A DNA stretch of 64,000 bases, taken from IMG/VR virus record IMGVR_UViG_3300050821_016647, positions 1-64,000 of that record; one strand, written 5' to 3'. The notes beneath the pieces were generated by a model. The model searched no databases, was not told where the DNA came from, and saw only the letters and a list, made by a program, of their open reading frames with translations. Source of the stretch: a virus. This document shows positions 31,426 through 40,252 of this stretch, piece after piece. The position numbers and the translations under genes were made by a program. How positions within the stretch are numbered: the first letter of the stretch is position 1; the number at the start of each line of letters is the position of its first letter.

Positions 31426-33023
31426 AGGCCCGTCCCAAAGAGAATCGTACCCGGTTGACGAAGCGCGGAGAAGCCCGTTCGCACATAGCCCGTGTCCGTA
31501 AGAGCCACGGAAGCAGGCAGCGCGTTCCCAGTGCTGGCAGAGATTCCGTTGAGCGGCGCGGACGTTTCAACGCCGTCGAAGGAACCCACGAGGTTCATGG
31601 CCGCTCGACCGAAAACGTTGACCGAGACACCGTTCTGTGTCGAGAGATACCACGCAAAAAGGTAGTCACCGGGGGTCATGGAATAGTTGATGCCCACGGT
31701 CCGGTACCTCGTACCGCTGGCGCCTCCGTAGAGCGAGCTCGCCGTCGTGGCGCTACCACTCGTCCACGAAATGGCGCGCGAGCCGGAACTCGCCAAGCTC
31801 GCGGTAGCTGCGTTGAACGTGTAAACGGCATGGCTGATGGTGAGCGCATCCGAGGCCGTCGAAGCTCCCAAGAAGTCGGCGATGAGCACGAGCTGCGTCG
31901 CGACGAGAGCTGCCGCGAGTGAGAGCTTTTGAAACGAGAACCCCGCCTGCTGAATCGGAAAGTTGGTCACGAAATCTGCATCCTGACTGAAGCACGAGAC
32001 CGTGAGAGCAGGCGAGACCGAAGCCGTCACCGTTCCGGCATCGAGCCCGAAAGTGACGCCGCCTCCGTCACTGAAAGTGACGGCCTGAAGGTTATTGCTC
32101 GTCGTGCCGGCAGACAGGTTGAACACATACGAGGCAGTCAGCGTCGAAGCATTGAGACCGAAAGAAATGCGGTTACTGTCCGCGAACGTGAAAGCGCTCG
32201 CGAGATTGCTCGTCGTGCCGGCGGAGAGATTGATGTCTACTCCGGATACGTTCGCCGACGCGGTCACGTTCGTCCCGTCGAAACCGAAACTAATATTATT
32301 TGCGTTCGAGAAGGTGACCGCTGAAACGTTGCTCGAAGTGGTCCCGGCAGAGATGTTGATGTTGGTGAGACTCGTCGCGACCGACGCAGTGATCGTCGAA
32401 TTATTCAGCCCGAACGAAACACCATTTGCATCTGAGAAGGTGAAGGCCGAAGCGAGGTTCGAAGTTGTTCCGGCGGAAATGTTGATATCGACACCGGTCA
32501 CATTCACCGATGCCGTCACCGTCGACCCAGCCATACCGAACGTCACGTTGTTCGAATTCGAGAAGACGACCGTGCCGGAAGAGACGCTATTGCCCATCGC
32601 CGAGATGGCGAGGGCCGATCCAAGACCGCTAACGTCTACGAGAATTTGCCCGTTCGTATTGTAAACTCTGAACCCATTGCCGTCCGTGCTGTACTGAAGC
32701 ACGTAGCCGGGCAGCAGCGTGAATGTGAAGAGAGGAATAGCCGTAGTGCCGTCCGTCTGTTGCACGGACACCGGACACGGAGCTCCACTCGTATTCGCAA
32801 CGGACAAAAACTTGACGTTGCGATCGAAGTTCGCGGGTGGAGGCGGAACAATAACGGTTGTCGTCGCCGTCGTGATAGGCGGCATATCGAGCGCGCCCGG
32901 AATGACTGTCGGAGGGCTCGTACTTGAATTGATGTCAATGAACGATGCGTGAACTGCAATGGATACAACACCGGCTCCGGTGACAAGTAAAATGCTCGAG
33001 GAGGTGTTGGGTAGATTGAGCAT
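31422..33023 (-). CDS. Repetitive fibre-type protein, paralogue C (533 aa)
   Basis: Its N-terminal 130 residues form a separate module (PPPANFDRNVKFLSVANTSG, YVLQYSTDGNGFRVYNTNG) that is shared with the 33033-33422 gene. The middle carries the INISAGTTSNLASAFTFSD-type repeats and the C-terminal domain ends TILFGTGL. It overlaps paralogue B by ATGA. Confidence 0.7.
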   Translation of the reverse strand: MLNLPNTSSSILLVTGAGVVSIAVHASFIDINSSTSPPTVIPGALDMPPITTATTTVIVPPPPANFDRNVKFLSVANTSGAPCPVSVQQTDGTTAIPLFTFTLLPGYVLQYSTDGNGFRVYNTNGQILVDVSGLGSALAISAMGNSVSSGTVVFSNSNNVTFGMAGSTVTASVNVTGVDINISAGTTSNLASAFTFSDANGVSFGLNNSTITASVATSLTNINISAGTTSSNVSAVTFSNANNISFGFDGTNVTASANVSGVDINLSAGTTSNLASAFTFADSNRISFGLNASTLTASYVFNLSAGTTSNNLQAVTFSDGGGVTFGLDAGTVTASVSPALTVSCFSQDADFVTNFPIQQAGFSFQKLSLAAALVATQLVLIADFLGASTASDALTISHAVYTFNAATASLASSGSRAISWTSGSATTASSLYGGASGTRYRTVGINYSMTPGDYLFAWYLSTQNGVSVNVFGRAAMNLVGSFDGVETSAPLNGISASTGNALPASVALTDTGYVRTGFSALRQPGTILFGTGL

Positions 33024-33032
33024 CTGCGTGCG

Positions 33033-33422
33033 TTACATATTCGCCAGAAGAATTCGCCCGAGTGTGTCGTAGACGCGAAAGCCGTCAGCATCCGTGTCGT
33101 ACTGAATCGTGTACCCCGACTGAAGCAGGATGGAAAAAATCGTGATGAAGTTCGTTCCATCTGTCTGCTGGACGATGATGGCGCACGGCACCGCACTCGT
33201 GTTCTGAATGGATAAGAACTTGACGTTCCGATCGAACGTCGGCGGCGGAGGCGGAACAACCACCGTCGTCGCCATCAAGGTAATGAGCGTGTTCTTCGCT
33301 CCAGGGTTGACCGTACGCGAGACGATTCCGAGATCGTCGAACGACGCGTGAACCGCGATAGACGAGACGGCGCTTCCGGTACCGACCAGAATCTTCGAGG
33401 TCGTGGTGGGGAGATTGAGCAC
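33033..33422 (-). CDS. Stand-alone copy of the paralogue C N-terminal module (129 aa)
   Basis: Shares the first 130 residues of the neighbouring fibre (PPPPTFDRNVKFLSIQNTSA, YTIQYDTDADGFRVYDTLG) but ends after that module, with no repeats. A truncated duplicate or a deliberate short attachment protein. It is in the same operon directly upstream. Confidence 0.7.
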   Translation of the reverse strand: MLNLPTTTSKILVGTGSAVSSIAVHASFDDLGIVSRTVNPGAKNTLITLMATTVVVPPPPPTFDRNVKFLSIQNTSAVPCAIIVQQTDGTNFITIFSILLQSGYTIQYDTDADGFRVYDTLGRILLANM

Positions 33423-33519
33423 GGCGTGCTCCTGAAGCTACTGGACAGGTCCCGCGGACCCACGCCTGCGGCTCTCGAGGAGAACGGTCTCTCTCACGAG
33501 AAGAGCCTACACCGACTCC

Positions 33520-33711
33520 TTACGTCTTTCTACCCCCGTCGCCGGACTCCTGGCCCGCAAGCTTTCGTACTGCTTCCGAGCTCTTCACGACCTCGGCATG
33601 TGCGTGCACGATGGTCAGACGCGGAGGAGCTGGCAGCGGGGGCGCATCGTTACCGAGCGCGCGACGGTGGTAAAACTGAAGAAGGTCTTTCGTGGATGCC
33701 GGAGACGTCAT
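33520..33711 (-). CDS. Small unknown protein (63 aa)
   Basis: MTSPASTKDLLQFYHRRALG precedes a Pro-rich segment and a short helix. The gap of about 100 bases to 33422 shows nothing else. No ribosome site stands out, so this call is tentative. Confidence 0.4.
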   Translation of the reverse strand: MTSPASTKDLLQFYHRRALGNDAPPLPAPPRLTIVHAHAEVVKSSEAVRKLAGQESGDGGRKT

Positions 33712-33759
33712 TGGACCGCGTGACCTATCACGGCCGCGTCGCGTTTCAACAAATAAACG

Positions 33760-34716
33760 TCACGGGATCGGCGTGATGTGCGCCGCAATGCGGTCGAGCG
33801 CGTTTTGAATGCTCGTAGGATTCGCTCCGGACCAGTTGGCCACGGTTGTCGCCGTGTACTGCAATCCGTTGGCTCCGGAAAGAAGCAGGGGAGCTCCAGC
33901 GCCTCCAGTAAGTACGACGACAGGGGGAATAGCGCCGGCCGTTCCTCGATAGCTCGTGTTGGCACCGTCGAGCGTCAACGGAGTCAGAAGCTGAGTCCCG
34001 ACAAGAATGGCTTGGAGAAGAAAAGCACCCGTCGCGGTCATTACGTTAGGAGTGACTCCTCCGTTCGTTCCAACGCTGTCCCCATTCGAAGACCAGAACG
34101 ACTGGAAGTGTGTGGCCGTGACATTCACATTCGACTGAATGTCATTGCCCTGAGTGTAAATGACGTTTACGTCCGTGAGGCTCAACGTCCCGAGAATGTC
34201 ACAAGTGATCAAACTCAAAGTCGAACCGGTACCTGCTCCACCCAGGACGGTCAGATTGTTGTCAAACTCACAATTGAAGAAAAAGAGGAAAGGTGTCTCG
34301 ATAGCTCCCCAGTTGAAAGTCTGGGACTGCGAGAACTGAATGTTGCTGAAGGTCGCGGTTCCAAAGTTTCCGAACCCACCGCCGATTGTCATTAGGCCGG
34401 TGAAAAACGTCCCCTCAGGCTCGATAGCCGTAAACGAGACTCCGCTCTTGAGCGAGAGATTGTCGCTATATGATCCGGGGCCCACCTGGATCGACCACCC
34501 GCCGGAGTTGTCCGTGGTCGCCAGAGCTTTGGTCGGCGTCAAGAACGGCGCGTCGATCGTTCCGTTGCCGGTCGCGTCATTACCGCCCTTGTTGACGAAA
34601 ATAATCTTCGTCGCAGACACTGGCGGAGGAGGTATAGGTTGCCCACCCTCGATGGCTTGGACGCGCTGAAGAGCCTCTGCCGCGATTGCCCAAACCTTCA
34701 TCAAGAGCGTTCTCAT
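33760..34716 (-). CDS. Right-handed beta-helix type protein (318 aa)
   Basis: After MRTLLMKVWAIAAEALQRVQ the segment IIFVNKGGNDATGNGTIDAP introduces a DUF1565/pectate-lyase-like beta-helix. It shares this start and the opening phrase with the 35761-37563 gene. Such domains occur in phage depolymerases or spikes; no catalytic residues can be assigned. Confidence 0.65.
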   Translation of the reverse strand: MRTLLMKVWAIAAEALQRVQAIEGGQPIPPPPVSATKIIFVNKGGNDATGNGTIDAPFLTPTKALATTDNSGGWSIQVGPGSYSDNLSLKSGVSFTAIEPEGTFFTGLMTIGGGFGNFGTATFSNIQFSQSQTFNWGAIETPFLFFFNCEFDNNLTVLGGAGTGSTLSLITCDILGTLSLTDVNVIYTQGNDIQSNVNVTATHFQSFWSSNGDSVGTNGGVTPNVMTATGAFLLQAILVGTQLLTPLTLDGANTSYRGTAGAIPPVVVLTGGAGAPLLLSGANGLQYTATTVANWSGANPTSIQNALDRIAAHITPIP

Positions 34717-34748
34717 GCTCTGAAGACTACATCAGCTCCAGAGCGTCG

Positions 34749-34961
34749 TCACCTGTCTCGGCGACCACGGCGAGACCGGCTCTGAGCGGCTCCGCGAGCC
34801 ATCCGAATCCGTCCTAGACCCTCTTGGACCTTCTCTTCCACTCGCTCGAGGCCGTCGTCGATGGCCTCCGCAACGGAATTGGACAAGACCTCAGCGACCT
34901 GTTTGCCAAAACCTCGCAAGAGCGACTCGAGGGCCGGTGGGACCTGTACTCGCCTAGGCAA
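34749..34961 (-). CDS. Small helical basic protein (70 aa)
   Basis: Mostly amphipathic helix (LRGFGKQVAEVLSNSVAEAI, LERVEEKVQEGLGRIRMA) with an Arg-rich end. The start overlaps the upstream gene's stop by eight bases. No family recognised. Confidence 0.5.
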   Translation of the reverse strand: MPRRVQVPPALESLLRGFGKQVAEVLSNSVAEAIDDGLERVEEKVQEGLGRIRMARGAAQSRSRRGRRDR

Positions 34962-35286
34962 GGTGCAACCCCGAGCGCTTCGCGCGCTGCTTGAGCTTCA
35001 ACGCCTCAGAAGAGGCGATGAGCGTCTCCCACGGCGCGTCACAGTGGAAAGCCGTGACAGAAATCCAGAGCGCACCTTCTGGGATTTCCAGAGAATCGAG
35101 CCCAAGCCACGGATAAACGAGCACATCGGTGCGCGGAGCAACTCCCCCACCCGCCGTAGGCTGGACGCTGAAAGGTAGATTGAGCTTGTGCAACGATTTG
35201 AGCGATCGACTCGCCGGACGCTTACCCAGAAACCACTCGCCGTTGGTGAGAACCGCCCACCACTCGTTCAGATCGAAGTCGTTCAT
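34954..35286 (-). CDS. Unknown protein (110 aa)
   Basis: Begins MNDFDLNEWWAVLTNGEWFL, a soluble alpha/beta domain with several tryptophans, and ends in a basic helix. No domain recognised. Confidence 0.55.
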   Translation of the reverse strand: MNDFDLNEWWAVLTNGEWFLGKRPASRSLKSLHKLNLPFSVQPTAGGGVAPRTDVLVYPWLGLDSLEIPEGALWISVTAFHCDAPWETLIASSEALKLKQRAKRSGLHLA

Positions 35287-35336
35287 GCCGGCAGACTACG
35301 CCGGCATGGGACTGTATGGCAAGTCGAGGATGCTGC

Positions 35337-35702
35337 TTACACGCCAGCGTTGAAGACGGCGTACCGGTACGTTCCGAGGTCACCTGTCTGCGTGACACCC
35401 GGCGTCCCGGACTCGTGGCTCGTTACCGTGAATCCGGTACCGGGAGTGATGTCGGCTTCCAGCGTTCCGAGCGCAGTGGAAGCATTGACCCCGGCGAGGG
35501 TCAACGCCACGGTCGATCGTGCCGTGATGGAAGGCAACACCACCGCCGGGCTCACGCCCGCCACGAGTGTGACCGTTCCGGTCGACAAGACCTGTCCAGC
35601 CAGCGCCGCTGCTGCGGCAGCTTGCTGAGCTCGCATCTCCGCATCCGCTGCCAATAACCCGGTCGTCTTCAGCTCGCTCTTGTCGCCCATGATCGTTCTC
35701 AT
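35337..35702 (-). CDS. Small structural-type protein (121 aa)
   Basis: A helical Ala-rich start (LAADAEMRAQQAAAAAALAG) precedes a beta-rich body with many Thr/Val/Gly (GTVTLVAGVSPAVVLPSITA). The composition resembles neighbouring spike or fibre proteins. Confidence 0.55.
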   Translation of the reverse strand: MRTIMGDKSELKTTGLLAADAEMRAQQAAAAAALAGQVLSTGTVTLVAGVSPAVVLPSITARSTVALTLAGVNASTALGTLEADITPGTGFTVTSHESGTPGVTQTGDLGTYRYAVFNAGV

Positions 35703-35760
35703 TTCTCTTTCCGCGCCTTAGCGCTTCATCTTACGCCATCTGGCGCAAACTTACTCTATT

Positions 35761-37563
35761 TTACAGTCCGCCTGTCGCTTTCATGAACGCCAGCGTCTGT
35801 GCGATCTCGGGCGCTGTCTGCCCAACGCAGTATGCAACCATCGATCGGTAATGCCCCTGGAACACCTGGCTCGTCGAGGCTCCACCCGCGGTGATCTGAC
35901 CTACCGTAGAGGAGAGCGCAACGATGTCGACCGGTCCGACGCCGGCCGTCGTTACGGGCGGATTGTTGTCCAGGTAGATCGAAAGGTTGCCCTCAAACAA
36001 CGTACCTAGAACGTAGTGCGCGACAGCCCCCGACACGCTTGCGCTTTCCGCGAACTTGGGCGGGTTCACGCCAGATGAGTCGTTGATGAACACGGAAAAG
36101 ATCACGTTGCCGGGAGTAGCGGAATCGAGGCCAACGGTAAGTCCGATTCCGTTTCGATTGCCTCCTCCGTTCTGCGTCGAGGCAAAGATGATCGGATTGA
36201 GCTGGGACGCCAGCCAGTCCTTCGTTCCCGTGTAGAGGACGCAAGCCGCGATCGTGAATTCATCGGGCTTGAGGAAGAACGTCCCCGCCATCATCGAGAC
36301 GTCGGCGTATTGGAACTGGCTCATCGACGGCGACTCGAGCGTGTCGAGCGTCGCCTTACCGTTGAAACCCGCCGGATTGAACGTCGCGGGCGTGGTGCCG
36401 TCAACGAAGGTCGTCCAGAGCTGACCGACGCGCGACGGGGCCTGGTCAAACCACTCCGGGACTGCACCTGCGTTGTTGAACACGCCGACGTCAGCGTTGA
36501 CGAACGTCGTCATCCCACGTGTCGACAGGTTGAACGCGAACGCACCTGGCGCAGGTGACCATGTCACTCCGTTGACGCCGTCAGCCGTCGCGACCGTTCC
36601 TGCGGCTGCGGCCACTCCGGTTGAATTTGTGGAGTTCAAACCAACGACCGGTGACGTAGGAACAGGAGCCGCAGCTCCACCGACGAGCGTGACGGTAGAT
36701 GGAATTCCTCCAGCCGTCGCGGTATAGGAAGTGTGACCACCACCACCATCAGTCAGTGTGAGTGTCGTTCCCGCTCCTGCTCCCGTACCTGTCAAATTAG
36801 CAGAAACGTTCTGTCCTGCTGACGCGTTGATCGACAACGCAATACCGTTGAGAATATCACCGAAGCTCTGCCACGATGTTGCGACCGTTGCGCTAGAAGC
36901 GAAGCTCGTAGCTCCGGCAAACAAAGTAAGGTTCGTTTCAACAGAGCACCCGACGAAAGTAGACGAACCCCCAATCGTCGAACCTGTTTGAATAATAAAA
37001 AGAGCCCCTACTGCGCCGGTAACATCACCGGTAACTGAAAGATCGCCGTCTACATTGGTCTTCGCTCCTAAGAAAAACTGACCGAAGAAACCGCCAGCGT
37101 TGACCCCCGTGAAGTTGAGAGTGACGTTCCCTCCGACCTCACACGCGTCAAGCCCTCCCAAGACAAGATTTGCTGCACCGGCTGCAACCCATAGAGGAAG
37201 GTCGAGTGTAATTGAACCGTTGAGAAAAAATCCAAGCGTACTTGCATCGAGTCCCGAGACAATGACGTTTGGGACCCAGGAAATGCTCTCAGTATACCCT
37301 CCTGGACCTACCTGAATAAGTGCAGGCTGATCAAATGTCGGCGCTATCCCTGCCGCCACCGTCATCGCCTTACCGATGGTCAAAAACGGCTTCTCATCCG
37401 TCCCGTCTCCCGTCGCGTCGTTTCCACCCTTGTTCACGATGATCGTGAACGTTGCCGCAGGCAAAGGGCCGTCACCTCCGCCACCGCCGCCGCCGAAGAA
37501 GCTCCTGTAAAGGGCTTCGTCGGCGATCTGACGTGTTGCCTTGAGGACGTTTGCGGTTCTCAT
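35761..37563 (-). CDS. Beta-helix plus lectin-type spike protein (600 aa)
   Basis: MRTANVLKATRQIADEALYR and FTIIVNKGGNDATGDGTDEK show kinship to the 33760 gene. A beta-helix region follows (about 50-250), then a Gly/Ala-rich linker and a C-terminal domain (about 335-600) with laminin-G/concanavalin-like segments (FTIAACVLYTGTKDWLASQL, GNLSIYLDNNPPVTT). Likely a spike with a carbohydrate-binding end. Confidence 0.6.
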   Translation of the reverse strand: MRTANVLKATRQIADEALYRSFFGGGGGGGDGPLPAATFTIIVNKGGNDATGDGTDEKPFLTIGKAMTVAAGIAPTFDQPALIQVGPGGYTESISWVPNVIVSGLDASTLGFFLNGSITLDLPLWVAAGAANLVLGGLDACEVGGNVTLNFTGVNAGGFFGQFFLGAKTNVDGDLSVTGDVTGAVGALFIIQTGSTIGGSSTFVGCSVETNLTLFAGATSFASSATVATSWQSFGDILNGIALSINASAGQNVSANLTGTGAGAGTTLTLTDGGGGHTSYTATAGGIPSTVTLVGGAAAPVPTSPVVGLNSTNSTGVAAAAGTVATADGVNGVTWSPAPGAFAFNLSTRGMTTFVNADVGVFNNAGAVPEWFDQAPSRVGQLWTTFVDGTTPATFNPAGFNGKATLDTLESPSMSQFQYADVSMMAGTFFLKPDEFTIAACVLYTGTKDWLASQLNPIIFASTQNGGGNRNGIGLTVGLDSATPGNVIFSVFINDSSGVNPPKFAESASVSGAVAHYVLGTLFEGNLSIYLDNNPPVTTAGVGPVDIVALSSTVGQITAGGASTSQVFQGHYRSMVAYCVGQTAPEIAQTLAFMKATGGL

Positions 37564-37567
37564 GGGT

Positions 37568-38116
37568 TCACTTTACGTGCACAACGAAGTGCTCAATCAG
37601 ATACGTCAGTCCTGTAACGACAGGAATGAGAATTCCCATATAGAAGAGATACTTATTTCTCGTTCTCTCTTCACGCTTCTCTTGAAGCTCTTCTCGCTGC
37701 TGAAGAGCAACCAACGCCTCTTTGGCGCCGCGCTCCTCGGCTTCCTTCTCTTTGATTTTCTCCTGAATGCGCGAGAGTTCCGCATGATCCATGACCCAGT
37801 GCGACCCGGTCGGTGATTGCGAAACGCGGACTTCGAGCTTCTCCGTCAGGGGCGGAGGTGGGACCGATCGAGTCTTGAGCGGAGGCGCCCCAACCGCACG
37901 AGCTACGTCTTCTAGACGCGCCTCGACTCGACCCGCGATCCCGTGCGCCGCCAGCGCAATGCCCTTGGTCTCGTCGATAGCGGCCTCGAGCTCAGGAATC
38001 TTCTTTTCGAGGTTGTCATTCACCTTGAACGCTAACGTGGCATATCCGCGTGCTAAGTCGATCGGTGCCATGGGGATGGCGGCCTCGTCATTTGCAGGTC
38101 GGGATGAGCTCGGCAT
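37568..38116 (-). CDS. Coiled-coil protein with C-terminal membrane anchor (182 aa)
   Basis: Two helical regions (IDLARGYATLAFKVNDNLEK; IQEKIKEKEAEERGAKEALV) lie on either side of a Pro-rich linker, with a C-terminal membrane helix (LFYMGILIPVVTGLTYLIEH). The start ATG overlaps the LysM gene's stop by one base. Resembles tail-fibre or holin-associated proteins in layout only. Confidence 0.6.
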   Translation of the reverse strand: MPSSSRPANDEAAIPMAPIDLARGYATLAFKVNDNLEKKIPELEAAIDETKGIALAAHGIAGRVEARLEDVARAVGAPPLKTRSVPPPPLTEKLEVRVSQSPTGSHWVMDHAELSRIQEKIKEKEAEERGAKEALVALQQREELQEKREERTRNKYLFYMGILIPVVTGLTYLIEHFVVHVK

Positions 38117-39771
38117 CACGAACCCGCTACGGTACGCGCATGAGCTAGGTAGACGATGCCACCAATTCCAACTGCAACGACGGCAAGCCCAGCTACCAAA
38201 AGACCTGTGTTGGTGGAAGCCGGCGCTGCGGGAGCCACGAACGGAGCGACCGCTGGCGTCGATGTCGTCGTTGCACCGGTCCACGACGGCGTAAGCCCCT
38301 CCGGAATCGTCCCAGGCTGCGTCTGCGACGCAGGGGGAAGCGTCGTATCGCCCGTCCAGCCAGGTGTAGACGGTCCGGACGTTGGGGGTGCGTACGTAAT
38401 GTCGCCGATCGTCACCGATCCATCCGGGTTCGTCGTCGAGGCTGGCGGAAACGGAGCTTGACCGAGCCCTGCCATCGCACGCGCCGTGTCGCGTAGATCT
38501 TGAGCGTTCGCCGGGCCGAGCGGACCGACGCCCTTCAAGAGGTGAATCTGCGTGCTGCCGTTGTTGGGCTCCTGGTATACGCACCCGGGATCATCAAGCG
38601 CCGTCGAAGGATCCCACAAAAACTGATTGCAGGTACACGTGCCCCACTCCCACTCGCAGTAGGGGTGGTGCTCGTTGTCCGTCGGCTCCATCGAGGTCTG
38701 GCCGCAGCACCCGCCGAGACCGGTCGGTCCGATCGCCGTCGAAGGCTTTCCACACCCCGCGCACTGACCGACGCCCGTAGGTTCGCCAGAGAGCCCAACC
38801 GACAGCGTGTGCGCCGGCACTTCGGGATCGACTTCACCTGGATACCGATCCCAGATGTAATTCTGACCGAGCCCCGTCACGCCGTCGTCGCAACGATCGA
38901 CCTGGACGTTCCATCCGTCGCGCGCGGGGTAGAACTGGAAAATCCCTGAGACATCGCCGAAGCGATAGAAAACGACCTCACCCTGCTTCATCTTGGCGGC
39001 TTGGAGCTCTTTCCTCTTCGCCAAGACCTGCGCCGAATCACCCGTGTACGGCGACCACGAGCATGCGTCGACCTGCACCTCGGTCACGCCGTAAAAGTAC
39101 GGGTACCAGTAGCCGTCCCACCATCCACCGCCCCAACCCCAGCCTCCCCAGCCGTGGCCGTGGCCGTGACCGGGCGGAAATGGGTGATGCCCTCCTCCAC
39201 CGTGACCAGGATGTCCACCCCCTCCACCTCCGCCGCCTCCACCACCTCCTCCGCCCGGCGTCAGGTGAGGCGTCAGAAGACCGCCCGCGGGAGGAGCTGC
39301 GTGCTGAGGGGCATGCGCCGGTCGATTGCCGGCATGTCCTCCCCCGTGACCTCCACCGTGACCGCCTCCACCATGTCCGCCTCCGCCGCCTCGACCGAGA
39401 GCGCCGACGCCGGGATGGTGTTCTTCGTGCCTCTCAGCGTGCCTCGGAGTCTGCTGCCCTTGCTGCTGAGCCGTATGAAGCTTCGCAGAAGCTGCATTGT
39501 AGATCCCGACCAATCCGCCACCCGGACCACCTGCCGCATGTCCGCTGTGCCCTTTGTGAGAAGCAACATGGCCGCGACCCACACCCGTGGGCCACGACGC
39601 TGGTACGTGAAGCTGTTCTCCGACCGAGAAGTCAGAGAAGGTCTTCCCAAGCCCGGTCGGCAGCGTTGTCTTGTGCGGGTTCGCCGCCACGAGCTCCGGA
39701 AACCGTTGCCAGTTTCCGGTGAGCCTGTGCGCGATTCGTGCCGGCGTATCGCCTTGTCGGACGGTGTACAT
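38116..39771 (-). CDS. LysM protein with Gly/His/Trp-rich region and membrane anchor (551 aa)
   Basis: Residues 1-60 are a LysM domain (MYTVRQGDTPARIAHRLTGN) for peptidoglycan. A long low-complexity Gly/His region follows, with aromatic WGGWGWGGGWWDGYWYPYFY. A globular cysteine-rich part ends in a membrane helix (LLVAGLAVVAVGIGGIVYLA). GLG/GVG motifs appear at PTGLGKTF, VTGLGQNY, PTGVGQCAG, LKGVGPLG and MAGLGQAP. Likely a virion surface protein that contacts the cell wall. Confidence 0.7.
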   Translation of the reverse strand: MYTVRQGDTPARIAHRLTGNWQRFPELVAANPHKTTLPTGLGKTFSDFSVGEQLHVPASWPTGVGRGHVASHKGHSGHAAGGPGGGLVGIYNAASAKLHTAQQQGQQTPRHAERHEEHHPGVGALGRGGGGGHGGGGHGGGHGGGHAGNRPAHAPQHAAPPAGGLLTPHLTPGGGGGGGGGGGGGGHPGHGGGGHHPFPPGHGHGHGWGGWGWGGGWWDGYWYPYFYGVTEVQVDACSWSPYTGDSAQVLAKRKELQAAKMKQGEVVFYRFGDVSGIFQFYPARDGWNVQVDRCDDGVTGLGQNYIWDRYPGEVDPEVPAHTLSVGLSGEPTGVGQCAGCGKPSTAIGPTGLGGCCGQTSMEPTDNEHHPYCEWEWGTCTCNQFLWDPSTALDDPGCVYQEPNNGSTQIHLLKGVGPLGPANAQDLRDTARAMAGLGQAPFPPASTTNPDGSVTIGDITYAPPTSGPSTPGWTGDTTLPPASQTQPGTIPEGLTPSWTGATTTSTPAVAPFVAPAAPASTNTGLLVAGLAVVAVGIGGIVYLAHARTVAGS

Positions 39772-39803
39772 GGGCTTCCCTCAAACGTGACTTGCTGTGT
39801 GAC

Positions 39804-40235
39804 TTACCTGCGGCGCGCGTACGCGCGGTGAGAAGAACGTCGACCAAAGGACGACCTGGACTTTCCACCACCCTGAACTGTCTTGCGGTGAGCGAGGTAA
39901 GCAACCGCCGCGATTCCGCCGACAACCGCGATGGCGCCGAGGATGAGCGGCGTGTTGCCGGTCGTGAGCGACGAAAGGACCGAAGAAGCGGTACCCGTCG
40001 TCGAGGCAGCAGAGCCGACAGCTGTCCCACCGCCGCCGCCGCCGCTGCCCAAGATCGTTCCCGTGTATGTCGGGTCTGATCCGTCGGGACCAAGAAGCTG
40101 AGACGTTTCCGTCCCACCCTCGGCTCCGCCCGAAATGAGGCTGTTGCCTCCACTGTCCGTTCCGTCCGAGCCCGCTGCGGGCCCGAGCTGGCCTAGACCG
40201 CGCAGCAGTGAAGTGTGAAACGCCGGCTCATCCAT
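39804..40235 (-). CDS. Single-span membrane protein with N-terminal GLGQ motif (143 aa)
   Basis: Begins MDEPAFHTSLLRGLGQLGPA. A Gly/Ser/Thr-rich middle leads to a membrane helix (TPLILGAIAVVGGIAAVAYL) and a basic tail (KSRSSFGRRSSHRAYARRR). ATG 40235 was chosen from the spacing of an AGAGGA site; another ATG lies two codons upstream. The upstream open frame to 41006 is a shadow. Confidence 0.65.
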   Translation of the reverse strand: MDEPAFHTSLLRGLGQLGPAAGSDGTDSGGNSLISGGAEGGTETSQLLGPDGSDPTYTGTILGSGGGGGGTAVGSAASTTGTASSVLSSLTTGNTPLILGAIAVVGGIAAVAYLAHRKTVQGGGKSRSSFGRRSSHRAYARRR

Positions 40236-40252
40236 GATCATCTTCCTCTCGT

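Noticed and set aside
27486-33023. Adhesin or S-layer interpretation of the INISAGTT repeats
   Set aside because: No signal peptides or wall anchors; shared short N-terminal modules and phage-like neighbours fit fibres better.
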